A DNA stretch of 64,000 bases, from contig JANTQA010000029.1 in assembly GCA_027625915.1 (NCBI GenBank), positions 9,052,001 to 9,116,000 on the forward strand, written 5' to 3'. Source of the DNA: Anaeramoeba flamelloides (lineage: Eukaryota > Metamonada > Anaeramoebidae). Below the pieces are notes generated by a model. That model was not told the DNA's origin, made no database searches, and saw nothing but the letters and a program-made list of their open reading frames with translations. Below are positions 20,401 through 31,864 of this stretch, one piece after another. Each line of letters starts with the position of its first letter. The stretch's first letter is position 1. The translations under genes and the position numbers were made by a program.

Positions 20401-23400
20401 ATGTTAGGTTCGGTTCTGTTAGATTTGGTAGGGTGTGTTTGGCTAGATTAAACCAATTTCTCTTCGTGCATGGAAAGTTAAAGAAGGTTTGGTATGGGCC
20501 ACCTTGAGTAGGATATGGGTATATAAGCTATTTCCAAGAAAGTGGGGCAAATTTATTTTAAAATATATTTATGTAACCCATTCTTCAAAAAAGGATTTAA
20601 ATATATAAAATCATTAACAACCATTTATAGATTCTTGATAATAATTCAATTTGCTTATTAGTATTGTATTGCATAAATAAAATATATTAAAATTTCTGAT
20701 CTCGATTTTATCTGATATTTTTTAGGAGTGAAAATGGGTGTTTATTATTTTCTTTTTGATCGAAAAAATCATTTTCATAACTTGTATAATCTCAACAAAA
20801 TTTACAATAGAATTAAAAACATATAACTGCGTTTTCGTGTTTAAAAAATCATTTGTTCCCTTTCTATATTTCCAGTTTTTTATTGAAATTGGTTGTACAT
20901 TGCTTTAACCAAAAAAAGTACTATTTTTTTTTTCATTTTTTGGGAATATTTCAACTAACATGTTTTGAAATCAATACCTTAGTCATTGTTTCAATCGGTA
21001 TTAATATTAAACTTAATTTGGTATAGTTGATTAATGATTACCATCACTAAAAAAGTTCATTTTTTATGAAATGTAAAAAAAAATTCCCCACTTTTTTGGA
21101 AATACCTTATGTGTACGATTAGATATTACTCAATTATTTTTGGGTTGTATTTAAGGGATTAGCGTCTACCAAGGAGAAGCCTAGGATCAAAGTATGTTGT
21201 TATTGGACGTAAACGCATTAGTGTTAGATGGTTCAAATGTCTCTAAAAAATTGATTAGTCAAGTAGTAATATTTGTTGATCCTCATCAATTAAAAATAAG
21301 ATCTTCGTATTAGTAAAAAACCCAGCAATTTCAGAATAAAATCTACATTTCGCCATAAATTTAAAGGTTGAATTATCAATATTCAGACTACAAAGTCACA
21401 AAATATCTTTCTTAAATTTATGGCGAAATGTAAATTAGTTACTAAAAAATTCGTTTTTTTTAAAAATTAAATAATTAACCAATAGATTTATTTTGACAAA
21501 TTATTTCTCAAATCATGGAAATATATTGATGCTATAAGTAGCTTTATCAAAAGCAAACAAAATTAATCAGTCTTTGTGCTTTTATGTTGATGATTATTGA
21601 GTTAATCTTTGAAATTCAAAAATTATAAAAATAGTTATTTTTGGAAGTTCTAAATCTAAATTATCAAATACCTGGAATACTGTATTTTGGGTTTCTATTT
21701 TTGGATTCGGAATAGGGATAAAAAAAAATTTTTCAAAATGAAACTTTTTTAATAGTGATCCTTAGTAAAAAATGTAATAATTTATTGTGCAATAAGATTT
21801 ATAATAGATTTTTTAGAGCTATTTGAGCCATGGTGCACTAATATCATTTACACCCAATTACAACATACTTTGATTAAAGAGAAATCTATGGTAACGCTAA
21901 TCCCTTAAGATTACAAAATTATGGGTTATGATAAAAAATTAGAAATTTTCTTTACAAAGACATTTTCTCTCATTTGTTAACATTTAGCAATGATCAGAAA
22001 TGTTAAAATCATCTAAGATACCAATTCCTTTCACACAAAATGGGTTGCCCACCATTCCATAAAATTCAAATTTTTCACATTTTATATTTTTTAAGCCAAA
22101 AAAAAATGTTTTTTAATAAAATTCCAAAGTTATTATTAAACTGAGTATATTGGCACTAGAATTTTTTCGAAGTTGTTCATAAAGTGTTTTTTAGTGGTTG
22201 AAAAATTTTCGAGTATTTTCAATTTTTGGGTATTTTCAGGGAATATTTGAAAGATTCTATTCTTTCAAGCGTTAATTTCTGAATATTATTTAAAAAGAAT
22301 CACACAAAACTTATCGTTTTAAGAAGTGTAGAATTGGTAATTGTAATAAAGGATTGAAGAGAAAAAAGAAAAAAATATGGAATCAAACAACTTTGGAAAA
22401 AAAAATTTACCTTTGAAGATAACAAAGCGTTTATTGCTTGTAAAAATTTAAATAAAAGATCTGTATCGTTTCCATTGTTCAGCTCTTTTAAGAAACTTGA
22501 TAAAAGAACTTTGATACCCTTTTGCCGAATAAAATCTCTGATCCACACTTTTTTACCTTCACGTAAGTTGATCGACAAAACAGAAATCACCTTTTTGTTT
22601 GGATCTTTTTTGAGCTCTTGAACCAAGTCCTTGGCTAATGTCTCTTTTTTTGTAACTTTCAATTGGTCTTGGTTTTTGAGAAGATCCCGTTTATAGCTTG
22701 TTTTCATCTTTCTCATTTTATCCAATTGGGTTTCGCCTACGTCAAGTTTTGACTAGTTGTTTGTGTTGATTAGGCCATTATTATATTGGAAAGAAAAAAG
22801 ATTGAAGAAAAAATTTGAGGGTTTGTGTTCATGTTGTTCGTAAAAACTAATGTTCAAAATTTTTGTTATTTTTTGTTTTTTCACAGCAGAGTGCGTCTCA
22901 AACCCGATCGTTATCAAAAAAGACACAAAAAAAAATAAAAGGAGATAATTCTTTAAATGCTTAATAATTTTGTGACTTTATTTTTGAAAGAATTTTGAGA
23001 TCGAGATTGATCTTTGTGCGTTGAAGACAACCTAGAAGAAGAAAAAGTTGTGCACTGTTCAAAAATATTCAATTTTTACAATACCCGTCTTCTTCAAGCT
23101 AGCAATGAAATATTTTTACAAGTTAAAACTGTTGCTTTTTAAAAAAAAAAAAATTAAAAAGACATACTAAAAAGATTTCAAAAGCAGCCACGGTCTCCTT
23201 GTCAGACATACTCTGTTCACCAGATTTTTGAAAAGCTTTTTTATTTTTTTTTGTTTTCTTATTGAGATTTAATTTTTTTTTTTTTTCTTTCTTTTCTTTC
23301 TTTTCTTCTTTTTTTTTGTTCTTATTTTTTTCTTTATTTGAGAAGTTAATCTCTTCTCCGTTTTCTTTCTCCGTTTGGTTGTTTTTTGTTCGTTTCTTAT

Positions 23401-23449
23401 AAAGATCATCTTCGTAGCTGTAGATGTAACTTGAATCTTGATTACCCAT
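14457..23449 (-). CDS. Diaphanous/FMNL-type formin, 1200 aa, three exons
   Basis: Rho-regulated actin nucleator and elongator. Exons are 23449-23168, 22752-22411 and 17435-14457; all junctions are GT...AG in phase 0. The start MGNQDSSY matches an N-myristoylation signal (Gly2, Ser6), as in FMNL formins. A GTPase-binding domain follows across exons 1-2 (FEIFL|SKLDVGETQLDK, KKVWIRDFIRQKG), then FH3/DID across the exon 2-3 junction (INALLSSK|DGLKYFLREKN). Next come a long Lys/Glu/Ser-rich linker, a very short FH1 (PPPPSFGNSNTPPAPN, near residue 690), and FH2 from about residue 715 with YVKIHWDPIKKG and FGNVLNEN...KAIGFQFQ. A DAD-like helix DDNVLELINSQLANGKIFQ (about 1128-1146) lines up with mDia1 DAD but lacks its basic tail. 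This predicts autoinhibition released by Rho. An in-frame TAA near 17465 and lack of an ATG show that exon 3 cannot start the gene alone. Confidence 0.94.
16050..16440 (-). repeat. Coding minisatellites in the formin linker
   Basis: Two tandem arrays: a 24-bp unit encoding variants of SKEKHRER (about 16075-16265) and a 12-bp unit encoding KDQK (about 16370-16435). Both lie between DID and FH1, so length changes would alter only a disordered linker. Confidence 0.85.
18040..18420. repeat. Dispersed repeat R6, copy 1
   Basis: Matches 30330-30700: shared GGTGAACTATTGA/GTGGAACTATTGA start, TTCAATT(G/C)AAGATCCAA, and a common ACATGTAAT end. The 98-codon ORF here is broken in the other copy, so it is not counted as a gene. 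Confidence 0.65.
18421..20099. other. Formin intron sequence without recognisable element
   Basis: AT-rich. Parts loosely resemble old repeats elsewhere (for example TTTAATTTAGTAATATC near 18850 and 37795). No coding signal. Confidence 0.3.
20526..21107. mobile_element. Element D copy 1 (intact, TA-flanked)
   Basis: Starts AGCTATTTCCAAGAAAGTGG and ends with the complement of AGGTATTTCCAAAAAAGTGG; TA at 20524-20525 and 21108-21109 looks like the target duplication. 582 bp, no ORF. Ends and TA sites fit a Tc1/mariner-type non-autonomous element. Confidence 0.85.
21151..21908. mobile_element. Element A copy 2 (intact, TTAA-flanked)
   Basis: TTAAGGGATTAGCGTC...GCTAATCCCTTAA, 758 bp. It has an inner palindrome, ACATTTCGCCATAAATTTAA (21345-21365) facing TTAAATTTATGGCGAAATGT (21413-21433). 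There is no ORF. It lies 42 bp from element D inside the same host element. Confidence 0.88.
22753..23167 (-). other. Formin intron 1 (415 bp)
   Basis: Donor GTATGT, acceptor ACTAG. The alternative acceptor GACGTAG further downstream gives an in-frame stop, so ACTAG was chosen. Confidence 0.8.
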
Positions 23450-23840
23450 CTTCAAAATGGATTTTTTTCTCAAAAAAGAAATTAGAAAAAATAATCTTAA
23501 CCTTTTCGAAAATGGTTTTCTTTTTAATCAAATTATAGGTACTTTAGAAGAACGAATTTTTAAGTCACTAAGATGGTTCAATTAGCTTTAGTATTTTTTT
23601 TTTTCCTTTAGGGATTTTGGAACAAGTAAATCGTATTTGTTTTTTTTCCCAAAGGTAATAGAGTAATTATTTAAACAAGGAAACAATTAAATTGCAACAA
23701 AGCAACTTCATTTATCAACTTTTGAGAAATAAGTTCTCATTTCTAATCGAATTACTTTTATAAAATTGAAATTTTCAGCCAAAGGATCTGATCTTTTTTT
23801 AATTGTGTTTGTTGCTTAACGGTTCTAGAAAAAAAGTACA

Positions 23841-24074
23841 ATACTATTTGTATCAAAATAAATTAAAAAAAATTTTCATTCACCTTTCCAAAAAACATAT
23901 TTTATAAATCAGGCAACCATTCAAATTTTTCAAATCATCTTTAAAAGAAGCTTAAATTATTAATAGTCTCGAATTAGTTTTGACAACTTTGATGATTTTA
24001 TAAAAGTTCTTGGGTTGTGTATTTTTATGGAAAGCCAAACGAAACTTTTATTCTTTTTGTTTAACAATTAACAG
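23841..24074. mobile_element. Element C, single copy
   Basis: Arms ACTATTTGTATCAAAATAAA and ...TTGTTTAACAATTAACAG enclose a 234-bp unit. It sits next to an R2 copy. Confidence 0.65.
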
Positions 24075-24460
24075 AAGGGAAAAAAATAAAAACAGTTTTT
24101 AATTGGGAACCTTACTGAAAATTCAAAGTAAGATCAATTAATAAAAGAAAAAATAAATAATTTAAGACTAAAAGGAGGACTCAACTAGTAAAATAGTTTT
24201 TTTAAATACTATCTTTTGGTGTGGTGTTTTTCTTTGATTAGTTAATTATTAAAAATGTGTTCAAAAAAATGACTATTTTTGAGATCTCAAAAACCACAAC
24301 AAGAATTTCGATAAAAAAAGTAGATTTAAATTGTGCTTGTTGTTTTGGTTGAAAATAATATAATGGATTATTCTTTGAAGTTAATTGATTTCTTCTTTTT
24401 TTAATCGATTTTACTTTTCATTTTCAGTAAGGTTTCTCGATGAAAAACCATGTTGAACTT
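24075..24460. repeat. Dispersed repeat R2, copy
   Basis: Shares ATACTATCTTTTGGTGTGG and AATATAATGGATTATTCTTT with 39545-39930 and (diverged) 43345-43690. Confidence 0.7.
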
Positions 24461-24488
24461 TTTTTTTACAAAAGGTAAAAAACAATTA

Positions 24489-24634
24489 CAGTCCTGTGCT
24501 CTTTTAAGGCATCAGAAAAATCAAGAAATAAGGTATAAAAAATCCCATTAAGGCACAAAATCAAAGTGGTCAAAATAAGGCACAGTTTTTCTGTGTAAAT
24601 TTACAAGATTACTCATAATGTAATATTCTTTAAT

Positions 24635-24665
<31 letters not shown>

Positions 24666-24820
24666 TGAAGAGAACAATCAAACTAACTCTGTAATTATTC
24701 GGTGAAATTATATCTTGGAATTAGGAAAGTGCCCCAAATCAAAAATTTATGCCTTAAAGTGAACAAAATTTTGTTCCTTATATGTTGATTTTTCCTGTGC
24801 CTTAAAATCGAACAGGACTG
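24489..24820. mobile_element. Element B-related unit, 332 bp, TA-flanked
   Basis: Ends CAGTCCTGTGCTCTTTTAAG and the complement of CAGTCCTGTTCGATTTTAAG, with TA at 24487-24488 and 24821-24822. It contains several AAGGCACA-type boxes as in B, but also a (TA)n tract at about 24640-24664. Confidence 0.75.
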
Positions 24821-24925
24821 TAGAAAAATCTGGAAAATCTTTTTATTAAAATGAAATCTCACTTTTAGTGATTTCAGAGAGTCTGTATGAACAATCAACA
24901 TGTAAAAATTTAGTCTTAAGTTAAA

Positions 24926-26415
24926 AATTTAACAATAATAAATCAAATAATGAATAATTCGAAGATCTGAAAAAATTGATCATTTATTGTATTCACAAAT
25001 ATTTATTAAATTTCACGAAATTTAAATGGTTAGGTAATAATCTTTTTCAAATATTCAGAATATAAATAATTTAACTTTTCTATTAAAATCAGTTTTTTAA
25101 TAATATCTATTATTTTTTTTTTTTTAATTACAATTATTAATTATAATTCGTTTTATTTGTTAAGAAAATTTTTTATAAAAAATTGAGAAATGATAATAAA
25201 AACTGATTACTAATTTTAGTATAATGTGTTGTAATTAACCCATTGAAAGAATCAAGATTGGGTTATTAATTATTGATTAAAAATAATCAAATTAAAAAGT
25301 ATTTCTTTAGGTTATAAGTTGAATTTTACAGGTTTTAAAAAAGTCTTTTGGGAGAATTTTTAATTCTTGGTTTGATTGTTTTTCTCAGTTTTTTTATTCA
25401 ACAAAAAGAAAAAATTGTTTAATATGTACTTTGAGTCAACAAATAACATTTTTGATTTTTTTTTATCTTTTTTACCTGACTGAATCTTCTTTATATTGGA
25501 AAGAAGAGTGACAAAGGAAAAAAGATCAAGTGGTTACTTATTAATACTATGACACTGAAACACAAAAGTATGTGTAACTTGAAAATAAAAACGAAAAAGT
25601 AAAGCCTAAAAATCTCCAAAGGTTTAAAAATAATAAGATCAAAAAGAAAAAAAAGAAATTATAACAACTTATACAATGATCCCCAATGAAATTTGGTGAT
25701 CAATTATCGAATTATTAAATCAACGAAAAGTATTGAGGCTGTGATTTTGGGAGTCCTTAATTAAAGATAGTATTGTTTTTTTTTTTTTTTTTTTTTTTTT
25801 TGATTTTTACCAATTGCTTCATATAAAACCCTTTTAAATTTCTTTTTTTTTTTTCCTTCTTTTTTCCTTTTTTCTTTCAATTCAATTTGTTGTTTTTGCT
25901 TTTTAAACATAAAAAAATTGGGTGTGTCTTTCCCTTGAATATTTGTGAAATACATGATTTTTAGCTTAAATGACTTTGATAAAAGGTAAGTAAAATTGCA
26001 TCTAGAGTTTAATTTACACTTCTTCCATCACTAATAACAAATTTTATTTTTTTTTTGAAGTTATAAAATCATTATTGTAATTTTATTTGAAATTAATTAT
26101 ATTTTTTATATTCAGACAGTAAAAAACTTTGTATACTCGTTTTAAAAGTGTATTTTTGTACACTTCCTACATAGACATTTAATTTCTTTCTTTACAAAGA
26201 GAATATTTTTTATTGAAATAATATCAAAATATGTTTGTATTTTGAACTTAATGAAGATGAGAAAAATAGATCAAACTATATAAAAATAAAAATTCATTTT
26301 TGAAAATAATAAAAAGTAAATCCGACTTGATAGTACTCAGAATTTGACTTTATTTCCAATTTCTAATTACTGGTAAAATTATTTTTTTTGAATTTACTAT
26401 TAAATTTAAGTTTAG
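24926..26415. repeat. Dispersed repeat R3, copy 2, split by about 600 bp
   Basis: 24926-25450 and 26060-26415 together match copy 3 (44415-45320). The 600 bp in between have no counterpart and include a poly-T run at 25771-25801. No gene is visible in the insert. Confidence 0.65.
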
Positions 26416-26544
26416 ATATATTTCATTGAGTATCCGCGTATAAAAATATTGTTATAAAGAAAAACTAAACACAAAACATGGGATTATAATTCTATTAAGT
26501 TCCTTATATGTTTTTTTTATTTATTTTTATAACACATATTTTGT

Positions 26545-26860
26545 TTATTTTTGTTATCGCGATATCAATCCTTGAGGTATTTGATAATTCATGAATAGGT
26601 AATATCATAATTGTTTGCCCTACTGGGTTTAAAAGCATTTTGAAATTTTCTGCTAACACAATCTGGCTTTTTGATTTATCATTTTCATATCGCCCATGAA
26701 AACAGCAAAATTATCAATGAAAATTTTACAATTATATACACCTTGTAATCTAATAATGGTCTAGTTCCTGAGCCCAAAATTATCTCTTGTAATAATATTT
26801 TTGAACTTTAATGTTATTTTTAATTTTAAAGAGTGAATTTTGAAAAAAAATACACAAGAA
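26545..26860 (-). pseudogene. Frameshifted coding remnant, family unknown
   Basis: Reading the minus strand downward, one frame gives VYNCKIFIDNFAVFMG (about 26755-26700), then a frame change gives GRYENDKSKSQIVLAENFKM and LLNPVGQTIMILPIHELSN (about 26700-26560). Each is protein-like, and together they look like one ancestral ORF with a frameshift near 26700. No family is recognised; it may be a host pseudogene or transposon protein. Confidence 0.4.
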
Positions 26861-28567
26861 AAAATGAAGATCATTGTTGGGATGAAATCATACCTTTCAG
26901 TTGTTTAAGAAATCAAACAAAAAAAGATTAATCAACAACTTCAAGGTAATTTTTTTTATTAGTAAACAACAGTTAAAATAAAACAAATTTTATAAAAGCT
27001 AAAAGATATAAGAACACAATAATATATTTTTTTGTATTAGTTTTAAATAATTATTGATAACATTTAAACCAACTTTTAATTAAAATTTTCAAAATTCTAT
27101 TTTACCAAATGAAAATTTTCTTTTAATAATTCTTAATTTGCCATAACAATGAAATGATTCTAGTAGAGAAAATATGGATTAATGACAATTACATTATCAT
27201 TGATAGTGTATATTTTTTTAGGTTGAATTATATCAACTATCAACTCAAATAATTCTTATTTATGAAATGAGCGTTTCAATAACAAAAAATTAAAAAAATA
27301 TATACATATTGATTGATAATAATGCACTGTTTTACTTTTTGGTGTCACACTCTTGTTGTTTGATATACTTTACCTTTTCAAATGATATAAGTTTTACAAA
27401 ATACAATAAAAGTCTGCTTTTTGAATCATAAATATGAAAAAGCCAAAACTTAATTGAACTATTTTTTCCATTAAAACTTTTTTAGTTGGAAAAAAATTTT
27501 TAAAAATTGCTAATAATATCTTAAAAAAATTATGTTTTTTGTATTTTTGGATAAAAATCGAATTTTTAAAAGTCCCAAGATCACGGTAATTACATTAAAG
27601 TTATTCGAAAGTATGTGTTTTTTTTTTTATAAAATAATTGTATTTTATTCAGAATTGTTTAGAGGAAATTTAATCAAAAAGCCCCGACTAAAAATTTGAT
27701 CTTCAAATAACCTAGATTTCAATTAAATATCCCGAATTAAGTGGTAAGTACTTCATTTTCATGTTTAAATGGTCAGATTGTTGATAAAATAAAACTCTTG
27801 AAAGAGTTTCATAATCCAAGATAAATTTAATCCATGGAGCATTTCTTAACCACAAAAAAACGAAAATTTTTCACAATTTCAACAATTTTCAGAATTTTCA
27901 CCTATATCAATCATACAAAATTTTAATTTTAATATTTTAGAATTTCCCATTTCAAATATCAAAACATAAAGCAATTCTTTTCGAGGGATGTTCTCGATAT
28001 TTTTTTACAAATACTTTAAGTTTGAAATGTTCTCAAATTTGAACTTCACTTGAAAATCCCAAAAAGCTATTTTTTTGCAATTATTTTTTTTTGTATTTTC
28101 AATTTTCCTTTTCATTTAAAAAAAAAAAAAAGAAAAAAAGTCTGTGTGAAAAAGTAAAGTTGACAAAAATTTTTGTTTTTTTTTTTTCCGATTTCTTTCA
28201 ATTGAAAATTCTTTTTGAGGAGTGAAAGTGAAATAACACAATTACTCAACACTCTCAAGGGTGGAAACGTAGTCCTTAAAAGCATAGAAAAAAAACAAAG
28301 ATCTTCCCAAAACCAATTAGAAAAGCTATTTTAAGAAATATCATTCATCTTCCTTATTGAACTTTTCAGATAACTTTTAATTATGATATGTTGGTTTTAA
28401 GAGTTGTTGAAAACTCTCTTAATTATTTTTAATTATGTATTTTTCGATCTACCTACTTAATTGGAAAATCTCCTGCGTTGAAAATTCCTTTTTGCGAAAT
28501 AGTAAAAAATTGACAATATAATTTTTTTCAAAAGAAAGAATACAATAAAAAATTTGAAGAAAAAAAA

Positions 28568-28663
28568 TATACAGCCAATTTATTCAACCTTTGAATTTTT
28601 TGTTTCCTTTTATAATATAACCTGAAACAAAAAATTCACAGGCCGAATAAATTGGCTGTATAT
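28568..28663. mobile_element. 96-bp hairpin element
   Basis: TATACAGCCAATTTATTC at the left is mirrored by GAATAAATTGGCTGTATA at the right, with inner arms GAATTTTTTGTTTCC / GAAACAAAAAATTC. This is probably a minimal TA-flanked foldback. Transcribed, it would form a stem of about 40 bp. Confidence 0.7.
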
Positions 28664-29029
28664 TTCTTTTAAAAGATTTTGTTAACGCGACTTTCCAAAT
28701 AATTTAAATTTACAAATTATTCAGAAGAAATCGTTTTGTTGTTGTTTGTAAACACTCCCAATTAAATTCCAATGAATGCTATTAACAAAAATTAGGTGAA
28801 AAAAATTGAGAAAATATTTCCTGTTTTCTCATTAATTAGAAACAATGAAATATTAAAGAGAAAAATCTTTTGAAAATGAAAAAAAGATTAAAAGGAGAGT
28901 TTTTTAATTTAATTCACAAAGTTGCCAACAAGAAAATTAAGTCAAAAAAAAAACTAAATCAGTAAAAACTGAAATAATTGCAAATTTGAAGAAAAAAAAA
29001 ATGTGAGAAAAAAAAACGCAACACCCAAT

Positions 29030-29808
29030 TTAAAGTTTTTTAAAAAAATTTAATCTAGAGAGAGATTTTTGGATCATCATCCAAGTATATTCTCTACCTA
29101 AAGAAGCGTTGATGGTTATTAATTTGCCTTTACTTTTATAAAAATCTAGGATGGGTGTCCCAATTTTATAGTATTTATCGAGCCTCGCATTTAAGGTTTC
29201 GATGGAGTCATCTTTTCTTTGAACTAAAGGCTCGCCTGTGATGTCGTCTGTCATAGGCACTTTTGGTGGGCTGAAAGTTTTGTGGTAAATCCTTCCACTT
29301 GCACGATGAATTAGCCTTCCTGTAACGCGGTCTACTAATTCGGGGTATGAAATTGAAAGCTCAAACGCCACTGTTAATTCTTGGCCACGTTTGTAAAGTA
29401 GTTGTTCAAGGGTTTTTGCTTGTTCGAGTGTTCTTGGGTAACCATCAAAAATTACTCCATGTTCATTAGATGATTTGTCCAAGTTTTGATCAATCAAATC
29501 ACGAACAATCTCGTTGCTGACCAAATTACCTTTGGAGATGATTTTGTCAATTTCTTTTCCAAGTGGGGTTTGTTGTCTAATGGCCTCTCTGAGCATATCT
29601 CCAGTTGACTATCAAAAAAAGCACGAAAAAACCAAATAAGAAAAAGAAAACAAAAGAAAAGATCAGAATTAAAATTTTTCGTTTTTTTTTCTCCTTCCAG
29701 AACACTTACAAGATGGCCAAGTTTATAATTTTTTTGAAGTAGACCAGATTGTGTTCCTTTTCCACACCCCGGTGGGCCAACAAAAGTTAAGGTTAGTGAT
29801 TCTCCCAT
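29030..29808 (-). CDS. adk: Adenylate kinase (long form), 225 aa, two exons
   Basis: Catalyses ATP + AMP to 2 ADP. Exon 1 is 29808-29710 and exon 2 is 29608-29030, with donor GTAAGT, acceptor GATAG, phase 0; the join KLGHL|STGDMLRE restores the AMP-binding segment. Seen: P-loop GPPGCGKGTQ (11-20), FDGYPRTLEQA, and an insertion (LID) domain VTGRLIHRASGRIYHKTFSP with FSPPKVPMTDDITGEPLVQR, typical of long cytosolic/mitochondrial AK. The LID lacks the four zinc Cys of Gram-positive enzymes. No N-terminal targeting extension, so probably cytosolic. The 101-bp intron means the ATG lies upstream of the longest frame. Possibly divergent from a small gene whose ATG is 81 bp away. Confidence 0.97.
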
Positions 29809-29889
29809 TTGATAAAAGCTAAAAAGAAGTATGAAAGTAAAAAAAAAAAAAATGAATTAGTTTCATATTCAAAACAAGACAAAAATTGG

Positions 29890-30136
29890 ATGACTTTGGA
29901 TTTAACAACTCATTTGAACCCCTTTTCTGCTTTCAAACACTTTAAAAGTTCTAAAAAAATTGTTAAAGTGAGATTTTTTGGTTAGAACCATTTATCAAAA
30001 AGTGAGAGAAAAATTGCGTTTTCTTTTTTTATTTAAGGGTAAGTAATTACATATTATAAATTTTAATATCTCATTTTTTCAGACACTGGATGATTTAAAT
30101 CATTTCTTGAACGAAATAATGGTATGTTTTAATTAA
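29890..30136 (+). CDS. Candidate small two-exon gene, unknown product (possibly incomplete)
   Basis: Exon 1 29890-29967 (MTLDLTTHLNPFSAFKHFKS, then SKKIVK) ends at donor GTGAGA. A 115-bp intron ends in TTTTTTCAG, and exon 2 starts at 30083 with TLDDLNHFLNEIM in the same phase. Exon 2 either ends at a strong donor (GTATGT after 30121), leading to exons I cannot find, or reads through VCFN to TAA at 30136 (43 aa). The good splice signals and higher complexity favour a real gene. It would share a short divergent promoter (29809-29889) with adenylate kinase. Family unknown. Confidence 0.38.
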
Positions 30137-30329
30137 CTCGGAGGATATAATTTATTCAAATAAACCTTGTTGTTGTCAAAGATCCCCTAATAATTTCCAA
30201 ATAACAATGGTTCTTTATGAATGACCTTTGAATAATAATGATGAAATGACTAGAATCATAAACACTATATAATAATTGTCATTCGTATCAATTAAATTTA
30301 ATAAATACAAAGATTTATTAAAAAATTGA

Positions 30330-31200
30330 AATATAAAAATCCTTAGTGGAACTATTGAGGAAAAAAAACAATTTACATTTTATTCTTCAATTCAAGATCC
30401 AAATTAAAATTCAATAAAAATCAATCTGGTTTATCACAAATCATTTTCACATTATAAATAACAACAAAATAACATGTTTTGACTTTGTGAATATCAATCT
30501 TATAATAAAAAACATAAGATCACAATGAGGTACCTAAAAAAATATAAAACAAAACTCCCAATGATTTAAATTTTGAAATTTCCAAAATAAGTTTTCCATA
30601 TAACAATTATTCAAACCCTTGAAGTACATGTAATACACACATTATAATTGGATCCATTTAACTGAAAAATAGGGTATAATTTATTGGTATACTAATTTAA
30701 AAAAGGACTATCAAAATAATTAAAAAAATGATCAAGAAAAAATAAAAAAAATCATTTATTCAAATACTGATAAATTCAAATAAATCTCAAACAATTTTTA
30801 GTTCAATTTCCATTTTTATAAATTTTCACCTATTTCGTATCAAACAGTCCAGGACAAAGAATATTTTGAAGAACAACCAATTTTAGAGAGTTTCTTAACA
30901 CTGTACTTCATAAAATACTGAATTCAAAGCTTGAACATAATAATTTCAAAAAGGAAAGTCAAGTAAAAATTTCCAAACATAAATAGCAATTTATCAGTAT
31001 CTTATCTGAAAAATCTGAAATCATTACTTTACTTTTTCTTTAATTTGGTTATATTTTGAATTTGAAAGATAAAAAAATATTATTTGAAAAATTTTGAATA
31101 ATAAATTACATTCCTTTTTTTCAAAGACTTTTCCTTACAAATTTTCCTTCCAATTTTGTATTAATTCATCTTTTTAAATTTTGGTACCTAATAATAGGGT
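30330..31200. repeat. Dispersed repeat R6, copy 2, and adjoining old repeat
   Basis: 30330-30700 matches 18040-18420. 30840-30960 is the reverse complement of about 47750-47880 (shared TTATGAAGT..AGTGTTAAGAAACTCT core on opposite strands). Confidence 0.6.
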
Positions 31201-31864
31201 CTTTTTATAATTTCTCACAAGAATAATAAATTTATGGATAAATTTTATGATTTTAAAATTATTTATTTCCTATCAAATTGAAAAACCAAAAAATTCAGAA
31301 TATTTATGAATTCATGTTCGAAATTTTTTTGTCAATTATTCTTTTTCTTTTGATTGAATCTTTTTTTGTCATCCTTCGATTTCAAGAATTTAATTATTGT
31401 ACTTTAATCTTTGAAAAAATATTCTTTTTTTTTTAGCTTAGTTTGATAACAATATTTGAAAAAAAGAATATTGAAAAAAAAGTGTAAAAATCAAGGGTTT
31501 TTATAAAAAAGAAAGACAAATGGGGGGTGAGAAATTGTATAATACCTTGTTTTTTTCGGCCACAATTAAGAAGATAAGCGAAATAATAATAAAAAATATT
31601 GCTTTTGTTTAAATATTTTTTTCCATGAATTATTACATCAAATATATTTATTGGTAACAGTTATCTTTTTCGTTTGTTATGTTAAAAGAAAGGATTCTTT
31701 TTTTTTTTTTATTTTTTTTATTTTTGAAGAGAGAAAATTGCTTTTCTCCTGTGTGCCCTAATTTCTAAACTTTTTTTTAGAAATTTTGTTAAAGAATCAC
31801 AAATTTTATTATCACTTACTAATGATAATATATATGATGAATTTTTTTTTATTAATAATATCTC

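Larger units (their letters stand above)
20100..22300. mobile_element. 2.2-kb inverted-repeat element hosting two younger elements
   Basis: About 20150-20310 is the reverse complement of about 22105-22262: both contain AAAAAACACTTTATGAA and GTGCCAATATACTCAGTTTA on opposite strands. The outer ends are uncertain within about 50 bp. Between the arms lie element D (20526-21107) and element A (21151-21908), so what remains of the host's own centre is short. A GT-skewed segment (20385-20460) belongs to it. Confidence 0.7.
17436..22410 (-). other. Giant intron 2 of the formin gene (5.0 kb, nested elements)
   Basis: Donor GTAAAT (22410-22405) and acceptor AAAAG (ending 17436) join the GBD/FH3 halves in phase 0. 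The acceptor is preceded by an A/T-rich run. Inside are R6 (18040-18420) and a 2.2-kb inverted-repeat element holding copies of elements D and A. Confidence 0.85.
26416..29029. other. Mostly non-coding stretch downstream of adenylate kinase
   Basis: Contains a degraded coding segment (26545-26860), a small hairpin element (28568-28663), and an 11-codon terminal-exon-like string at 28242-28274 minus (acceptor TTTTAAG, DYVSTLESVE, stop). The rest is AT-rich with no signal. Confidence 0.35.

Noticed and set aside
20385-20460. GT-skewed TTAGG/GGTATTGG-like string that might suggest an internal telomere repeat
   Set aside because: Units are irregular and few; it fits better as part of the host inverted-repeat element.
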